Origin: Plecoglossus altivelis
Lineage: Eukaryota; Chordata; Actinopteri; Osmeriformes; Plecoglossidae
DNA length: 64,000 nt
Direction: 5' to 3'
NCBI GenBank assembly: GCA_036571765.1
Contig: BROE01000022.1
Coordinates: 7,781,575 to 7,845,574, forward strand
In this document: positions 1-11,262 of the stretch, one piece after another
Position numbering within the stretch: position 1 is the stretch's first letter
Layout: each line of letters starts with the position of its first letter
Notes under the pieces: model-generated
What the model was told of the DNA's origin: nothing
Seen by the model: the letters and a program-made list of their open reading frames with translations, nothing else
The model's database searches: none
Translations under genes and position numbers: made by a program

Positions 1-178
1 CACACACACACAGACAAACACACACACAGACACACAAACACATACGCAGACACACAAGCACATACACAAAACACACACACAGACACACAAGCACATACAC
101 AAACACACACACAGACACACAAACACACACATACACACAAAGACATTCACAAACACACACACTCAGACACTTGCACAT
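1..178. repeat. imperfect CA-rich microsatellite
   Basis: The window opens inside an alternating CA array broken by CAGACA and CAAACA variants, and it fades out at about 178. The left edge is cut by the window boundary. Confidence 0.9.
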
Positions 179-1689
179 GCATTGAACACACTGGCCCCTG
201 GAGGACCAGTCCTCATGAAGGAGACAATTAATATTTCATGTTCTATAATTCTTTCATAGTCCTATGCTGTAATTTGCCTTGATTTGCATTCAAAATGAAA
301 CGTTTTCACTCCGAAGCAATGACCTCACAACGTCGCTTGTTTTGAATGGAGAAAAGAAAGTCAGATTATACCATGAGAAGAGCTGCCTCTTTTCAAAGAC
401 CCCTGTGCTTTGTGGTTGTGGGCGAGGATCAGTTTTGTGCAGCCATGAAAGTGACTGACATGGTGAACAAAACGTGGATTTGCCATGGCTAAGAAGGGAT
501 AAGGAGGGTTAGTGAAGGGTAACGATGTTTAATCAGAGTCTCGAGGAGGAAAGAGGGATGAAAGGAACGGGGAGAGGTGTGTTGAGGCAGACTGGAGGGG
601 AGAGGAGGACGGAGGGAGGGAGGGAGAGGGGGGAGGGAGGGAGGGATGGGATGGAAGAAGGGGAGACGCTGGCTAGAGCAGAGTCGTGGTTCAGTCTGAG
701 CTTCAGCTATGCTGGTTTGGCAGAAGCTTACTTCATTAGTGTCCCTCAGCATTAGACAAGGGGAAAGGATGAAGTGAGGAGGAGAGGAGAAAGGAGGGAG
801 GAAGTGACAGACAAAGACAGAAACGAGAAAGATGGGCGAGCAGAAAGAGATGTAACTGCAGATTTAGCAGAGACGAAGAGGGAGGAGGAGAGGAGACGAG
901 GATATACACAACAGACATAAATGGAAACAGCTAAGACAAAGACAAAGGAGAAGCAGAGAGGAGAAAGAATGGGAGAGAAAAAGAGAGCTTTGAGGGTTTG
1001 GCTCTAATCTCTCTCCCTACCACGGACATCATCATTAGCGTATGAAGGAGAACAGGCCTGTGCGTGTGTGTACTGCATGTGTGTATGTGTCTCTCAGTGT
1101 GTGTGTGTGTGTGAGTGCGTGTGCGTGTGTGCGTGCGTGTGTGTGCGTGCACAGTGACTGATCATTACAAAGGGTGGGGCTGTAAGTTCACTATGCTTTA
1201 CCCTCAATTTATCTATTAAGAGTTTTATTGTTTTCCTGGATAGTGTGCACATGTGTCTGTTTGTGTTTGTGTATACAGTGTGGGTGTGTGTGTGTGTGTG
1301 GTCCTTGTTATGCCAGCAAACAGATAGCTATCCAACTCTTCTGTCTCCGTCCCTCCACCACTGTCACCATTATTTCTCAATGCCCAGCTCTGTGTGGCTG
1401 CTGTTAGTTTCACACGGTCATGGAAGAGCCCGTAACTGACAGATAGAATTAGAGAGGGTGTGAGGGTAAAAAAAACTGCAACCCTACACTTTCTGTAAAT
1501 CATTCGGACCCAGAAGCCCCCACAAGCGAAATCAGAGCAATTTCATGGTCTGGTCTGGCCCTCAATATTATTTAAGTAATACCCTGTCATTATTGAAGAG
1601 GCAGAGAAAGGCGACTGACTATTATCTTTATGTGGGTCCTTTAATTTTAATGCACCACAGATTTATAGCTCTGTATTTCTGCCTGAAGG

Positions 1690-2032
1690 AGCTGGGAGGG
1701 TGGTGGAGGAGGGGCAGGGAGGGTGCTTCTGGAGGGGCAGGGAGGGTGCTCTTGGAGGGGCAGGGAGGGCACTGCTGGAGGGGCAGGAAGGGGGTGGTGG
1801 AGGGGCAGGAAGGGGGGTGGTGGAAGGGCATGGAGGATGCTGGTGGAGGGGCAGGGAGGGTACTGCTGGAGGGGCAGTGAGGGTGCTGGTGGAGGGGCAG
1901 AGAGGGTGCTCGTGGAGGGGCAGGGAGGGTGCTCATGGAGGGGCAGGGAGGGTGCTCATGGAGGGGCAGGGAGGGTGCTGGTGGAGGGGCAGGGAGGGTG
2001 CTGGTGGAGGGGCAGGGAGGGTGGTGCCGGGT
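1690..2032 (+). repeat. 23-bp G-rich minisatellite
   Basis: About 15 tandem units of roughly 23 bp with a core like ggaggggcagggagggtgct. Because 23 is not a multiple of three, the array stays open in several frames and produces Gly/Arg/Trp-rich pseudo-ORFs. The plus strand carries dense runs of three or four G, so it could form G-quadruplexes. It lies in the satb2 last intron, about 460 bp before the terminal exon. Confidence 0.92.
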
Positions 2033-2494
2033 GGTGTTGCGAGACAGAAAACCAGTGAGAAGAATCAGAGAACCAATACCAAGTCTGCCCCTATAAACAA
2101 ACATTGGCACTGCATTGAAATTGTGAGCAAGGAACTGGCTGGAGCTGGGGTGGTTTGAGGGACATCTTACTGTAAAGGGAGTTGGTTCAGGGTTTGGTGG
2201 TCTAGCTAAACAGCGATGGGGCTCTGTGTGAAATTACACTGCGGCTGATTGGAGTTTCACTATAAAAACTCTACTATTAAAACTCCACTATTAAAACCCC
2301 TACTGGGGCCTTAGAAAGACTTACATGTTTGTCCCTCAGGTTCAGACAGGGCATGTGAGCTATGAAGCTCATGTTCACATGTATACATACATCTACAAAC
2401 ACACGCATACTCCAACACACCACAATGTGGTATGTAATACGTTGATGAGGGGTCACCACACCCCACTAACCAGTTCTACTGTCTCCCTCGCCAG

Positions 2495-3145
2495 GCGTTG
2501 CACAGACCACCCCCACAGCCCCTCAAGGACCACCACCACTCCCCCATGAGAGAGGACCCCCTGCCTGCCTCCGCCAATGACGACGGCCCGCAGAGCGCTG
2601 GGTCAGGAAGCGGCAGCGGCCTCACAGGAAGCGGTGGCAACACCTGCGCCAAGAAGCCTCGCTCACGCACCAAGATCTCCTTAGAGGCGCTGGCGATCCT
2701 GCAGAGCTTCATCCAGGACGTGGGGCTGTACCCAGACCAGGAGGCCATCCACACCCTCTCCGCCCAGCTGGACCTGCCCAAACACACCATCATCAAGTTC
2801 TTCCAGAACCAGCGCTACCACGTCAAGCACCACGGTCGGCTGAAGGAGCTGGGGGAGGGGTTGGCCGTCGCTGGGGGCGTGGATGTCAGCGAGTACCGGG
2901 AAGAGGAGCTTCTCTCCGGTTCTGAGGACCCAGAGTCCAGCGAGGACGGCCACGAGGAGATGTACCCTTCTTCTGAAGGAGGAGGAGCAGGCGGAGGGCC
3001 CACCGCGGTCCCCACTAGCCTAGTCCCACCCTCTGGGAACAGCCAAACCCAGGACGAGGCCAAGGACCAGGGACACACTCACACCCGAGGCCCCTGTAGC
3101 TCCTCCTCCTCCAGCCCCCGAGAGCAGGCTGATTACCAGAGATAA
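2495..3145 (+). CDS. satb2: SATB2 terminal coding exon (homeodomain and C-terminal tail)
   Basis: This is the last coding exon of a SATB homeobox protein, a nuclear matrix-attachment-region binding factor that organises chromatin and regulates craniofacial, bone and cortical neuron genes. The frame opens at the acceptor AG (2493-2494) and runs 216 residues to TAA at 3143-3145. The homeodomain lies at about 2651-2836, running from KKPRSRTKISLEAL to KFFQNQRYHVKHHG. The FQNQR in the recognition helix is the SATB variant of the usual WFxNR. SATB2 rather than SATB1 is indicated by RSRTKISLEAL, PDQEAIHTL and LPKHTIIKFFQNQRYHV, and by the acidic tail containing EEMY; SATB1, as known, has RPRTKIS, PDEEAIQTL and RYYLKHH. 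The tail is longer than in mammals, with Gly-rich, Ser-rich and His/Thr stretches, and ends DYQR where mammals end IDQR. The N-terminal part of the protein is outside the window. Confidence 0.93.
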   Translation, partial: ALHRPPPQPLKDHHHSPMREDPLPASANDDGPQSAGSGSGSGLTGSGGNTCAKKPRSRTKISLEALAILQSFIQDVGLYPDQEAIHTLSAQLDLPKHTIIKFFQNQRYHVKHHGRLKELGEGLAVAGGVDVSEYREEELLSGSEDPESSEDGHEEMYPSSEGGGAGGGPTAVPTSLVPPSGNSQTQDEAKDQGHTHTRGPCSSSSSSPREQADYQR

Positions 3146-3161
3146 AGACCCCAGAGACAAA

Positions 3162-3165
<4 letters not shown>

Positions 3166-3210
<45 letters not shown>
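3166..3210. repeat. GA microsatellite in satb2 3' UTR
   Basis: Uninterrupted (GA)n of about 45 bp, starting about 20 bp after the satb2 stop codon. It would be transcribed as a polypurine run in the 3' UTR. Confidence 0.9.
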
Positions 3211-3216
<6 letters not shown>

Positions 3217-4631
3217 ACAGAGAGAGGGAAAGAGGAGTGAGAGAAGTCAGCGGCTGAGAATTGGTGGGAGGACTAAGTAGGAAGTGATAGAGATTCAAAT
3301 GAGCAGACTCACACTGACAGACAGATAGACAAACAGACGTGAGTTCTAATCAACCTCTCTGACAAAGCCTTGTGGCCTATCAGAACGATGGCGTGAACAT
3401 ACACAGTTACCTCAGCAGCAAGGAGCAGGGATATTCTGTCAGACGGCATTGGTCAGATATAGTTCTGCGCAGAGGAAGCATCAGACACACACACAAACAC
3501 ACCAGTCTGTGGACTGGTCTACAGCAGAACGGGAACGTATCATCATGATCGTCCTCACCACTGTTTATATTAGTCGATCCCAAACATGGAGCTAGACCCA
3601 GTTTGAGTCCAAGCTTCTCTTTCCAGTGACTGCTCTCCTTGTTGTCTTTAGAACACCCTCACACCAAACATGGGGTCACACCCACTAACTGACCTAAGAC
3701 CAAATGCAGAGGAGCTCCAACTTCTCACGATGCAGACTGCAGACGCTATCCTGCTACTCCACAGAAGGACTAACTGTCCCTTCAGGAGGCGGAGTCCCTC
3801 CCTCACCCACACACGTCGACTTTCCTCCCCAAACTCCCGTCTCCCCCTCCCTCTTCAGCACTTAACCCACACTAAAGAGGCGTGTACTCTCTCCTTCCCC
3901 CCCCCCCAACTCTCCACCGATCACACCCTAGTTCCTCTTACTGTCCTCCAGGCCTGTGGGACTTAGGGACACACCTAAGAGACAGAGGCCAGTTAGGCTG
4001 GAGGTCCAGAAGGTGTAGGAGAACATGGTGTGCAAGAACAGTGGATGCTTAGGCCCTGTCCAGCCATGTCATGTCTGTATGGAGACAAAGGGAGGGGCAA
4101 AAAGGAGACGCGGTCAAACAGTCACTTTATGTGCAGTAGCCCACCCATTCACTTCCACCCCCCCTCTCCCCCCCATCCCCCCTCCCATTGGTGCCCACGG
4201 TGTCCTGTTTAACCACACCTACCCGCACTTAACTCCACCAACCCTATTTATTGCTATCTTTATCCATGATTATTACTATCATTATTGTTATTATCGTTGG
4301 TATTATGGTTGTTCTTGCTGTCATCGCTGTTATTTTGATTTCTGTTTTGATGGTTTTAATATTGGCTTTCGACGCACGGCGGTTGGTGACAAGATACGTT
4401 TTTTTTTTTACGAGGGTATGCTGCCAAAAGAAAATGAAGTGGAAGAAGAAGAGAGAAAAAAAGAAGCAGTTACTGAACGTCATTGAGTAAAATATAGAGG
4501 GTTTTTTTTGTAGTTTTCCAAAGAGATGCAGACTCAGCAGATCAGTGAGATAATTCAGTCAGGTTACCCAGGAAACAAGGGGATTAAAGCCTGCTTTGGC
4601 CTGCATATGTTGACAATCGACTTTTTGAGCC

Positions 4632-4637
4632 ATTAAA
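4632..4637 (+). terminator. satb2: possible proximal polyadenylation signal (ATTAAA)
   Basis: Variant hexamer ATTAAA, followed within about 20 bp by a GTGTGTGTGT run that could act as a GU-rich downstream element. It would give a satb2 3' UTR of about 1.5 kb. Confidence 0.3.
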
Positions 4638-4879
4638 AACATGGTCGTGTGTGTGTGTACACATCCATATTCTAGTGGCTAGTTGTTTCCACGTTAGCTC
4701 TGCGTCTCCAGACGGCTAGCTGCACGTCGAGCGTGTCGTCTTGTCATCTTAATCGCAGCCGTCGTACCTTGTGTTCCAACGAGCGACGGGAATCAGAGGT
4801 GACGAACAACAGCTTGTCCCACAGCTTCCACTTCAAGGTTCCCAGTGCAGGCAACACACACATCCACACACACACACAC

Positions 4880-4883
<4 letters not shown>

Positions 4884-4928
<45 letters not shown>
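4884..4928. repeat. GA microsatellite
   Basis: Pure GA run of about 45 bp preceded by a short CA run, within the inferred satb2 3' UTR. Confidence 0.9.
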
Positions 4929-4932
<4 letters not shown>

Positions 4933-5717
4933 GTGGCTAGCCCTGCATCACTCCAAGCCAATCAATTAGAGGGCTATGTAAAGCCGGCGGGGCTGTGGTC
5001 CCTAATAAGAGGCAGCGCTTGGGGAGGGACAGTAATTCACGTTGAAATGCTTCCCACACTGGCAGGCCTGCGCTCTGGTCTGGGGCTCGGCCCGTAGGGA
5101 GCAGCACAGCACTCTACCAACTCAAAGGTTCTGCACAGTATAACACAGCTGTTGGTCCAAGGAAGCAGAGCAGTTCTGGCTACAGGGAGAGTCCAAAGTT
5201 CCCATTGGCAAAAACCAAACTGAACCAGCAGAAGGTCGATGTCAGCGGAGGGATTTCGTCGCAGAGCCTCGGGTGTTGAACGCGCGTATCTTCTCAGCCC
5301 TGCTGAAACACACACTGATACAGCAGTAGCCAGCTCATCTTGTCCATCCAGCCAGAGACACCATTAGGATCTGTGATCAGTGATTGGTGCATCAATCAAG
5401 CTCCATTAGCTATCTCCGACCCATGAGGTCTTTGTGTAAATGAGTCGAGTGGAGTAGCTCACCAGCAGGGGTATTGTCATCGCTCAGTGGGCCTCGCGCC
5501 ATCCCACACTCACACCTGTCAATCAGGAGTGCTCTGCCACTGTCATTACAGTCGCCACACACGTACGCACACACACACACACACATACGTGTAGATGCAC
5601 GTCTACATACACACATACCATTACCTCTCTCCAGTCCAGTAACGAGTCTCTGCACTGATGAGAGGTGAGGGTCAACTTGAGATCGGTGTTTAACCTGCCA
5701 CAGGGGGGGTTCACACA

Positions 5718-5741
5718 GTGTGTGTGTACGTGTGTGTACGC

Positions 5742-5802
<61 letters not shown>
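5718..5802. repeat. compound TG/GA microsatellite
   Basis: A TG run with a few AC interruptions passes directly into a pure GA run of about 40 bp. Confidence 0.9.
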
Positions 5803-5803
<1 letters not shown>

Positions 5804-6525
5804 CACAGCATGCGTGTGTCTTTTACTCTTGCTACAGTAATGCTACTGGAGGGAGACGTTCTGCCAAACAATAGAGCCCAAATGTTCCTGATGAGTTGGA
5901 GATGTGGGGGTCAGGTTCCTCTCCCCTCTCCTCCTCCCTGGTGGGAGATAATCACCAGCCCACGCTGGGACAGACAGGGGAGAGAAGGATCCCTCCTGGA
6001 CCCCAATGATGCTCATTCAACAGAGCCAGGCAAGGGGGGGGGGGACTAGCTTTGTCTGTCCCTGCGTCCAGACGGATCTAGCTTCAACATAGTCATACCT
6101 GCAAAAGGCGGCGTCACGCAGATGAGTCCGCTCCCACGAATTCCGACTGCTTTAAGGATACGGTCGCTGTTGTTTCTTTGGTGGTATAAGGGGACGGGGC
6201 GCACACAGTACTGCTGTGGCCTCTTGACTAAGCACAATCCTCCACTGACCGGTCCTGAAGACCCTCGTCAGATGGCTCACTGTATCTATCGCTGTTCAGC
6301 CTGCCAGTTTCTTTCCAGCAGTCTTCTCTTCATCGTCACCCATCCATGCCGACAATGTGAATCAGCGCTTCTGTCTGGTCGTCTACGTTCATCCTCCAGT
6401 AATCCTGTTTGTTATCACTGAGTGATAATTCATCTTTAACTTATGTGCATTGTTAGGCTCCTGCGTTTGATATGTTTTCTCGGTTCGGTCGATATTTTTA
6501 TTTTTCAAATCGTTGTTGTTGTTTA

Positions 6526-6531
6526 AATAAA
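6526..6531 (+). terminator. satb2: canonical polyadenylation signal, candidate satb2 3' end
   Basis: AATAAA sits in a T/A-rich context (gttgttgtttaaataaagtg) and is followed by GT/T-rich sequence (ctgtcgtcctgctctctgtt) 20-45 bp downstream. It is the best polyadenylation hexamer on the plus strand after the satb2 stop codon. Confidence 0.45.
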
Positions 6532-7439
6532 GTGCATCCAATGAATATGAAATCTGTCGTCCTGCTCTCTGTTCTGTGTGGGGTCCTTCCTATGCCAGAC
6601 ACTGCGACTCTCCTCCGAGAGACTTGTTATTTCTACAGTATTCTTCAAAGACGTTTCTTGCATTTCAAAGATCCCCCCCCCCCCCCCCCGCTTTAGAACA
6701 ATGCTGTGTTGTGTATAAATGACGGGCCAAACAAGGGGGGAGGGGAGAAGGGGTTAGGGGGAGGCAGGACGAGCCAGTGGTGTGGCCACAGGAACCAAAT
6801 ACTGTTTCATTTGTCCAGAAAGACAATCAAAGCAAACCAGAACTGGGAAGAATTATTACTCAAGAGACCTTTCTGGGAGGAATTTACTGGAAACAGTTTG
6901 ATGACAATGTAATGTTCCTTGTTTATCCAGTAAAATAATACTTTCGTTAAAAAACATTTAATGTCGCTTTGGGTGTTCCACGGAATTACAAACAAACTGT
7001 CGCCAGCCGACTCAAGATTGGCAAACACATTCCAGTTTACTTTACAATAACCCACAAGCATCAAACCAAACCCACTGGAACAGCTAACTGATGGAAAATG
7101 ATGAACAGACGGTTTTTTAAGTGGCCACCAACACAGTCCAACAGTAATGCGTTCTCACCTGCATTAGGTGTGGATGTGAGCAGTTCAAATCAAGCCCTTC
7201 TTGTAGTTGACTGACAGTATCAGTAACATTATTAGTGGTGTTGGGCCTAACTACCCCTGCCCCCTCCTGACCCCTGGCTCCTCTCCTCAGGCCCTAGAAA
7301 TGATTATGAGTAAATTGATCAGCAATAGGAATCAACATTATGTCCCATGAAGTGAGTTTGTGAAGAGGGAGAAAGGAGTTGCTATCCTCTAAGAATGATA
7401 AAAGTGTGAAGTCATTTGTATCTCTCAGTCTTGGTGATC

Positions 7440-7798
7440 CTCTCCAAAACTTCTCCTCTCCCAGCTCCCCAGCTTCTCAGCTCCCTTAGCTCCTCATCTT
7501 ATCAGCTTCTCATCTTATCAGATCCTCAACTCCTCAGCTCCTCAGCTTCTCAGCTCATCAGATCCCCAGCTCCTCATCCTCTCAGCTCCTCATCTTATCA
7601 GCTCCTCAGCTCTCATCTTCTCAGCTCCTCATCTTATCAGCTCCTCAGCTCCATATCTTCTCAGCTTATCTTATCAGCTTCTCAGCTCCCCAGCCCCTCA
7701 TCTTCTCAGCTCCTCATCTCAGGTTCTTATCTTATCAACTCACCAGCTCCTCAGCTTCTCAGCTCCTCAGCTCCTCAGCTTCTCAGCTCCTCAGCTCC
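7440..7798. repeat. CAGCTCCT-type pyrimidine-rich minisatellite
   Basis: Irregular tandem array of short units such as cagctcctcatcttat and cagcttctcagctcct. Its translation is a low-complexity Ser/Leu/Pro frame of about 150 residues, which is not a gene. Confidence 0.85.
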
Positions 7799-9204
7799 AT
7801 GGGGAGAGTCTGAACTCTGCTTTTCATTCACCTTCCCCTCCACCCTCCTCCTTCTTCCTCCGTCTCCTAATTGAAGTCATTATTCGCTCAATTGACGACT
7901 TTAACCCTTTGTGCCCCAGGTTGTGTAGGCTGGTTGTCATTAGTCCAAGGATTTGTGTTGCAGCCCAGCGGAGTGTGGTGCGGTGCAGAGCCTGAGGGGG
8001 GGAGGGGGGGGGTGTCTGAGTGAAAACCTCGCAGCCTCGACAAATTTGTCAGCCAGTTCAAATCCTGCAGCTCTTGGACGGGAGTCTGAGCTGTCTGGGG
8101 GAGACAGCAGCGACGTGGCCAGACCACCCAAAGATCCTTGGTTCCATTCTCCTCTCCTCTCTTGTCCTGTCCTCCCCTTTCCCCCCTCCCTCCCTTCTCC
8201 TCTCCACTCCTCTCCTCTCCTCACCTCTTACTTTGCACTGTACACACACACAAAACGGACTTTCCAGCGCTCGAAAACTCATACACACGTACGCATACAC
8301 ACTGAAACCCACACACACTCTCTGACGCAGGCATGATTTTTCTGTTCCTAATGAGCAGACCGCAGAAGCTTGTGTGTTAGGAACTATTGAGGGATCATGT
8401 GGCCACTCCAGCAGCTTCCTCGTTCCAGTTGACAGAGGCTTAGTGTGTGTGTGTGTGTGTGTGTGGGGGAGCAATACGTGGATGAGATACAGTCTTATCA
8501 CAACTTTGGACCTGAGTAAAACATAGGCTATGAGAGGTCCACATGTGTGTGTGTGATGGCAGTGTGAGGCAGTGTGGGCAGTGAGATTGACAGGCATGCT
8601 GGTGCCCAGGGCCCCTCCGGCAGCTGGGAGGGCACTGCTGCTGGGTATTAGGGCTGATGGGAGAGTGATTAGAGGCCATTAGAGGTGACGGAGGAGGAGG
8701 AGGGGGGAGGATACAGGGGCACAGGTGCTGCGCTAACTACGATTACCCACAATGCAGCAGCAGAGAGGCAGCTCTCTGTGGAGTGATCACACACCTGTGG
8801 CCTCCCACTGACAGACACATATAGCACACCCACACTGATATAGATACCAACTTCCTACCTGTTACTATTGATACCTGGAAAAGTCTGTCTTCCTATGTAA
8901 TGGTCCATATGAAGACAATGCTGCACAGCCATCATTCCATGGCTGTTGCTTTCCTTCTCAATTTGATTTCAGCTATTGGATGTTTTCTATAGACAAACAT
9001 CATTCTCTGTTATGTTCAAAACAATACAAAATATTTAAATGACATACTCCCACATTTACATCTAAAGCAGCAAACCATTTCATTGGTATAAACCTTTTCT
9101 TTAACTTTCAGGTACCAGATTAAGTCAATATTTTTCAGACATTTATGGATGATGTTGCTTGGTTTGTTTTGAGTTAGAGTGTGTTTAACCCTGTCCTGTC
9201 TGTA

Positions 9205-9500
9205 TAGACAAGACCAGAGAGAGCAGGAACAGGAAGCAGGACCAGAGAGAGCAGGAACAGGAAGCAGGACCAGAGAGAGCAGGAACAGGAAGCAGGACCA
9301 GAGAGAGCAGGAACAGAAAGCAGGACCAGAGGGAGCAGGACCAGAGGGAACAGGACCAGAGTGAGCAGGACCAGAGGGAGAAGGGACAGGGAGAAGGAAG
9401 AGAGGGAACGAGACCAGAGGGAGCAGGAACAGGGAGCAGGGCCATAGGGGGCAGGAGCAGGGAACAGGAATAGGGAGCAGGAACAGGGAGCAGGAACAGA
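9205..9500. repeat. 28-bp purine-rich minisatellite
   Basis: Starts with four near-perfect 28-bp units built on aagcaggaccagagagag plus caggaacagg, then degrades into shorter gggagcaggacc- and gggagcaggaac-type units. The Ser/Cys/Pro-rich frames on the minus strand are by-products of the array. Confidence 0.88.
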
Positions 9501-10232
9501 GGAGTGTCCCAAGAGACAAGGCTCCACATCAGGGCAGCTGTTTGGTACATTCTTATACCATATCAGCATAACCAGTGCCACCTGCACTGACAAAGGTGAT
9601 TGACACAAACATCCACAACAATGACAACGAGAGGCCTGGAGCGATGAAACAATGTCATGTAGGTCAATGTGTTTATTGGAGTGTATCTGGTTAACGCAGA
9701 TGTGATTCAGCGAGTGAAGAGGTAAAGAGAAGTATGCCTTGGATGTGAGTATATGTTTTGAGGTGAATTAATCTGATTTGACTTGCATCAAGTCTGTGGA
9801 AACACAGTCATGTTTTTCTTCAATCACCGGAGGTCAGAAACTGTTCAAATTAACTGAATAAAAAATGTGTTGGGTTACTCTGGTTTTGATTTGTCTGAAC
9901 TAATCATAATCTTTGTCAAGTGCAATCTCCAATATAAGAAGGCAAACAGCTGCTGTGATTAAAAATATATCACACTCTGCATTCCTCTAAATCCTGGAAT
10001 AACTAATCTGCCCTCTCCCATCAAATATACATGAGAGGAAATGTAATGATTTCATCCATCAAAAGCCTTTCAACCAACAGTTCGACTTGATCCGCGACAC
10101 ACAGAGAGCATTGTCTGCACTGCGTATCCAGAATGATCTAAGAATAGAGGGTTCATCATGATTGAGGACATGCGTGTATTAAGATAATTAAGGCACACGC
10201 ATGCTGACCTACCTCATCACCAGAACTTTTCC

Positions 10233-11191
10233 AAAGTTCCTCCACTACAATGCCCAGCAAGAACAATGTGTTCTCCAAAAAGCGACGGAGAACAAATATC
10301 TCATGACTGTGAGGAGGAGCTGAGGACACCATAACTGTCCCTAAAGCCGATTTAGAGGGGTGTGGAAGGCTGTCAGGAGGGTGAGGGGGTGGAGGAGGAG
10401 GAGGAGGAGGTGGACGAAGGGATAGAGGGAGAAATGCCATCACTGGCTCCCCAGAGTGCCCCACACCCCTCAGGCTGCAGGGTTGCAGGGCTGCAGGGCT
10501 TCAGAGGTGAGGCTGGCGAGGGGCAGGTGTGTGTGGGCAGGGGTGCCTGGGGCGTTCCCAGCATGCCTACCTCTTCCCCTGCCCACTCCTGATCGTTCCA
10601 GACAGAGTGGAACAACTTTAGGACTGAGGCTGGCTTCATCAGGACGCTGTAGGTCATTTTCTTCCATTTTTCCACGTTTTTTTCTTGCCTTCTTCGGTTA
10701 GTTTAGGAGCATTTCCATGCGAACATAATACTTTGAGACGTTACTTGTGAAAAGGGTTATACATACCATTTTATTTGAATAGATTTGCAGGCCAAGCTTC
10801 AGCGATGGGCTCGCGAATTTCGGTGCGTGAAGAGGAGACACACTGCTTGGACAATTCCAGTAGATCTGTCTCCCTGACAGTCTAAGGAAGACAAATCCAC
10901 CATCTGAAACATAGTCAGCCATGTTTTGGCGTACTTATTTACATATTTGTCCCACCTTCACATACTGTGATGATCTATGATTAATTCATTCGACATATTC
11001 AACTACATGAGACCCTGTACAGGTATCAACTATCTAGTTACTGTGCTGTCCATGGATCTTAATGCCAGTTTAGGATGAAAGCAGCCTCGCAGAAGCTGCA
11101 AGGTTCACATGAAGATTTACCACAGCAAAAATAAGTAATGGTTGTTAGTGTGCCATCACATTGAGCATCTGTTCACAAACCAGCACCTACC

Positions 11192-11262
<71 letters not shown>

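Larger units (their letters stand above)
1..2494 (+). other. satb2: last intron of satb2 (3' part)
   Basis: This stretch precedes the acceptor AG at 2493-2494 of the satb2 terminal exon, after a pyrimidine-rich tract (ctgtctccctcgcc). No other satb2 exon could be recognised in any frame: nothing resembles the CUT domains or the N-terminal ULD domain. The open frames here are products of low-complexity DNA: GGGA-rich sequence near 600-650, TG runs at 1074-1150 and 1258-1300, and a minisatellite at 1690-2032. The upstream exons lie outside the window. Confidence 0.75.
3146..6550 (+). other. satb2: probable 3' UTR of satb2
   Basis: After the stop codon there is no further exon signal. The sequence includes GA repeats and a T-rich block at about 4245-4510 with TTATTRTTAT and TTTTGATG motifs, typical of vertebrate 3' UTRs. 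The first strong canonical polyadenylation hexamer is AATAAA at 6526-6531; a weaker ATTAAA occurs at 4632-4637. A UTR of about 3.4 kb would suit SATB2, which has a long 3' UTR in mammals. The end point is inferred. Confidence 0.45.
6551..10232. other. intergenic, no gene seen
   Basis: No exon-like open frame or family motif was seen. The stretch contains a poly-C run at about 6671-6690, two minisatellites (7440-7798 and 9205-9500), and short TG/CA runs near 8240-8470. The 9600-10230 part is non-repetitive and AT-rich with nothing recognisable in it. Confidence 0.6.

Noticed and set aside
1545..2158. Gly/Arg/Trp-rich and Pro-rich ORFs over 1.5-2.2 kb
   Set aside because: Generated by the 23-bp minisatellite in the satb2 intron.
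2495..3145. SATB1 as the identity of the homeobox exon
   Set aside because: The residues at the SATB1/SATB2 diagnostic positions (RSRTKISLEAL, PDQEAIHTL, PKHTIIKFFQNQRYHV) and the EEMY tail motif fit SATB2.
10698..10922. 74-residue minus ORF repeated exactly at 14272-14496
   Set aside because: Exact repetition follows from the local duplication (probably an assembly artefact) and is not evidence of selection. No domain was recognised.
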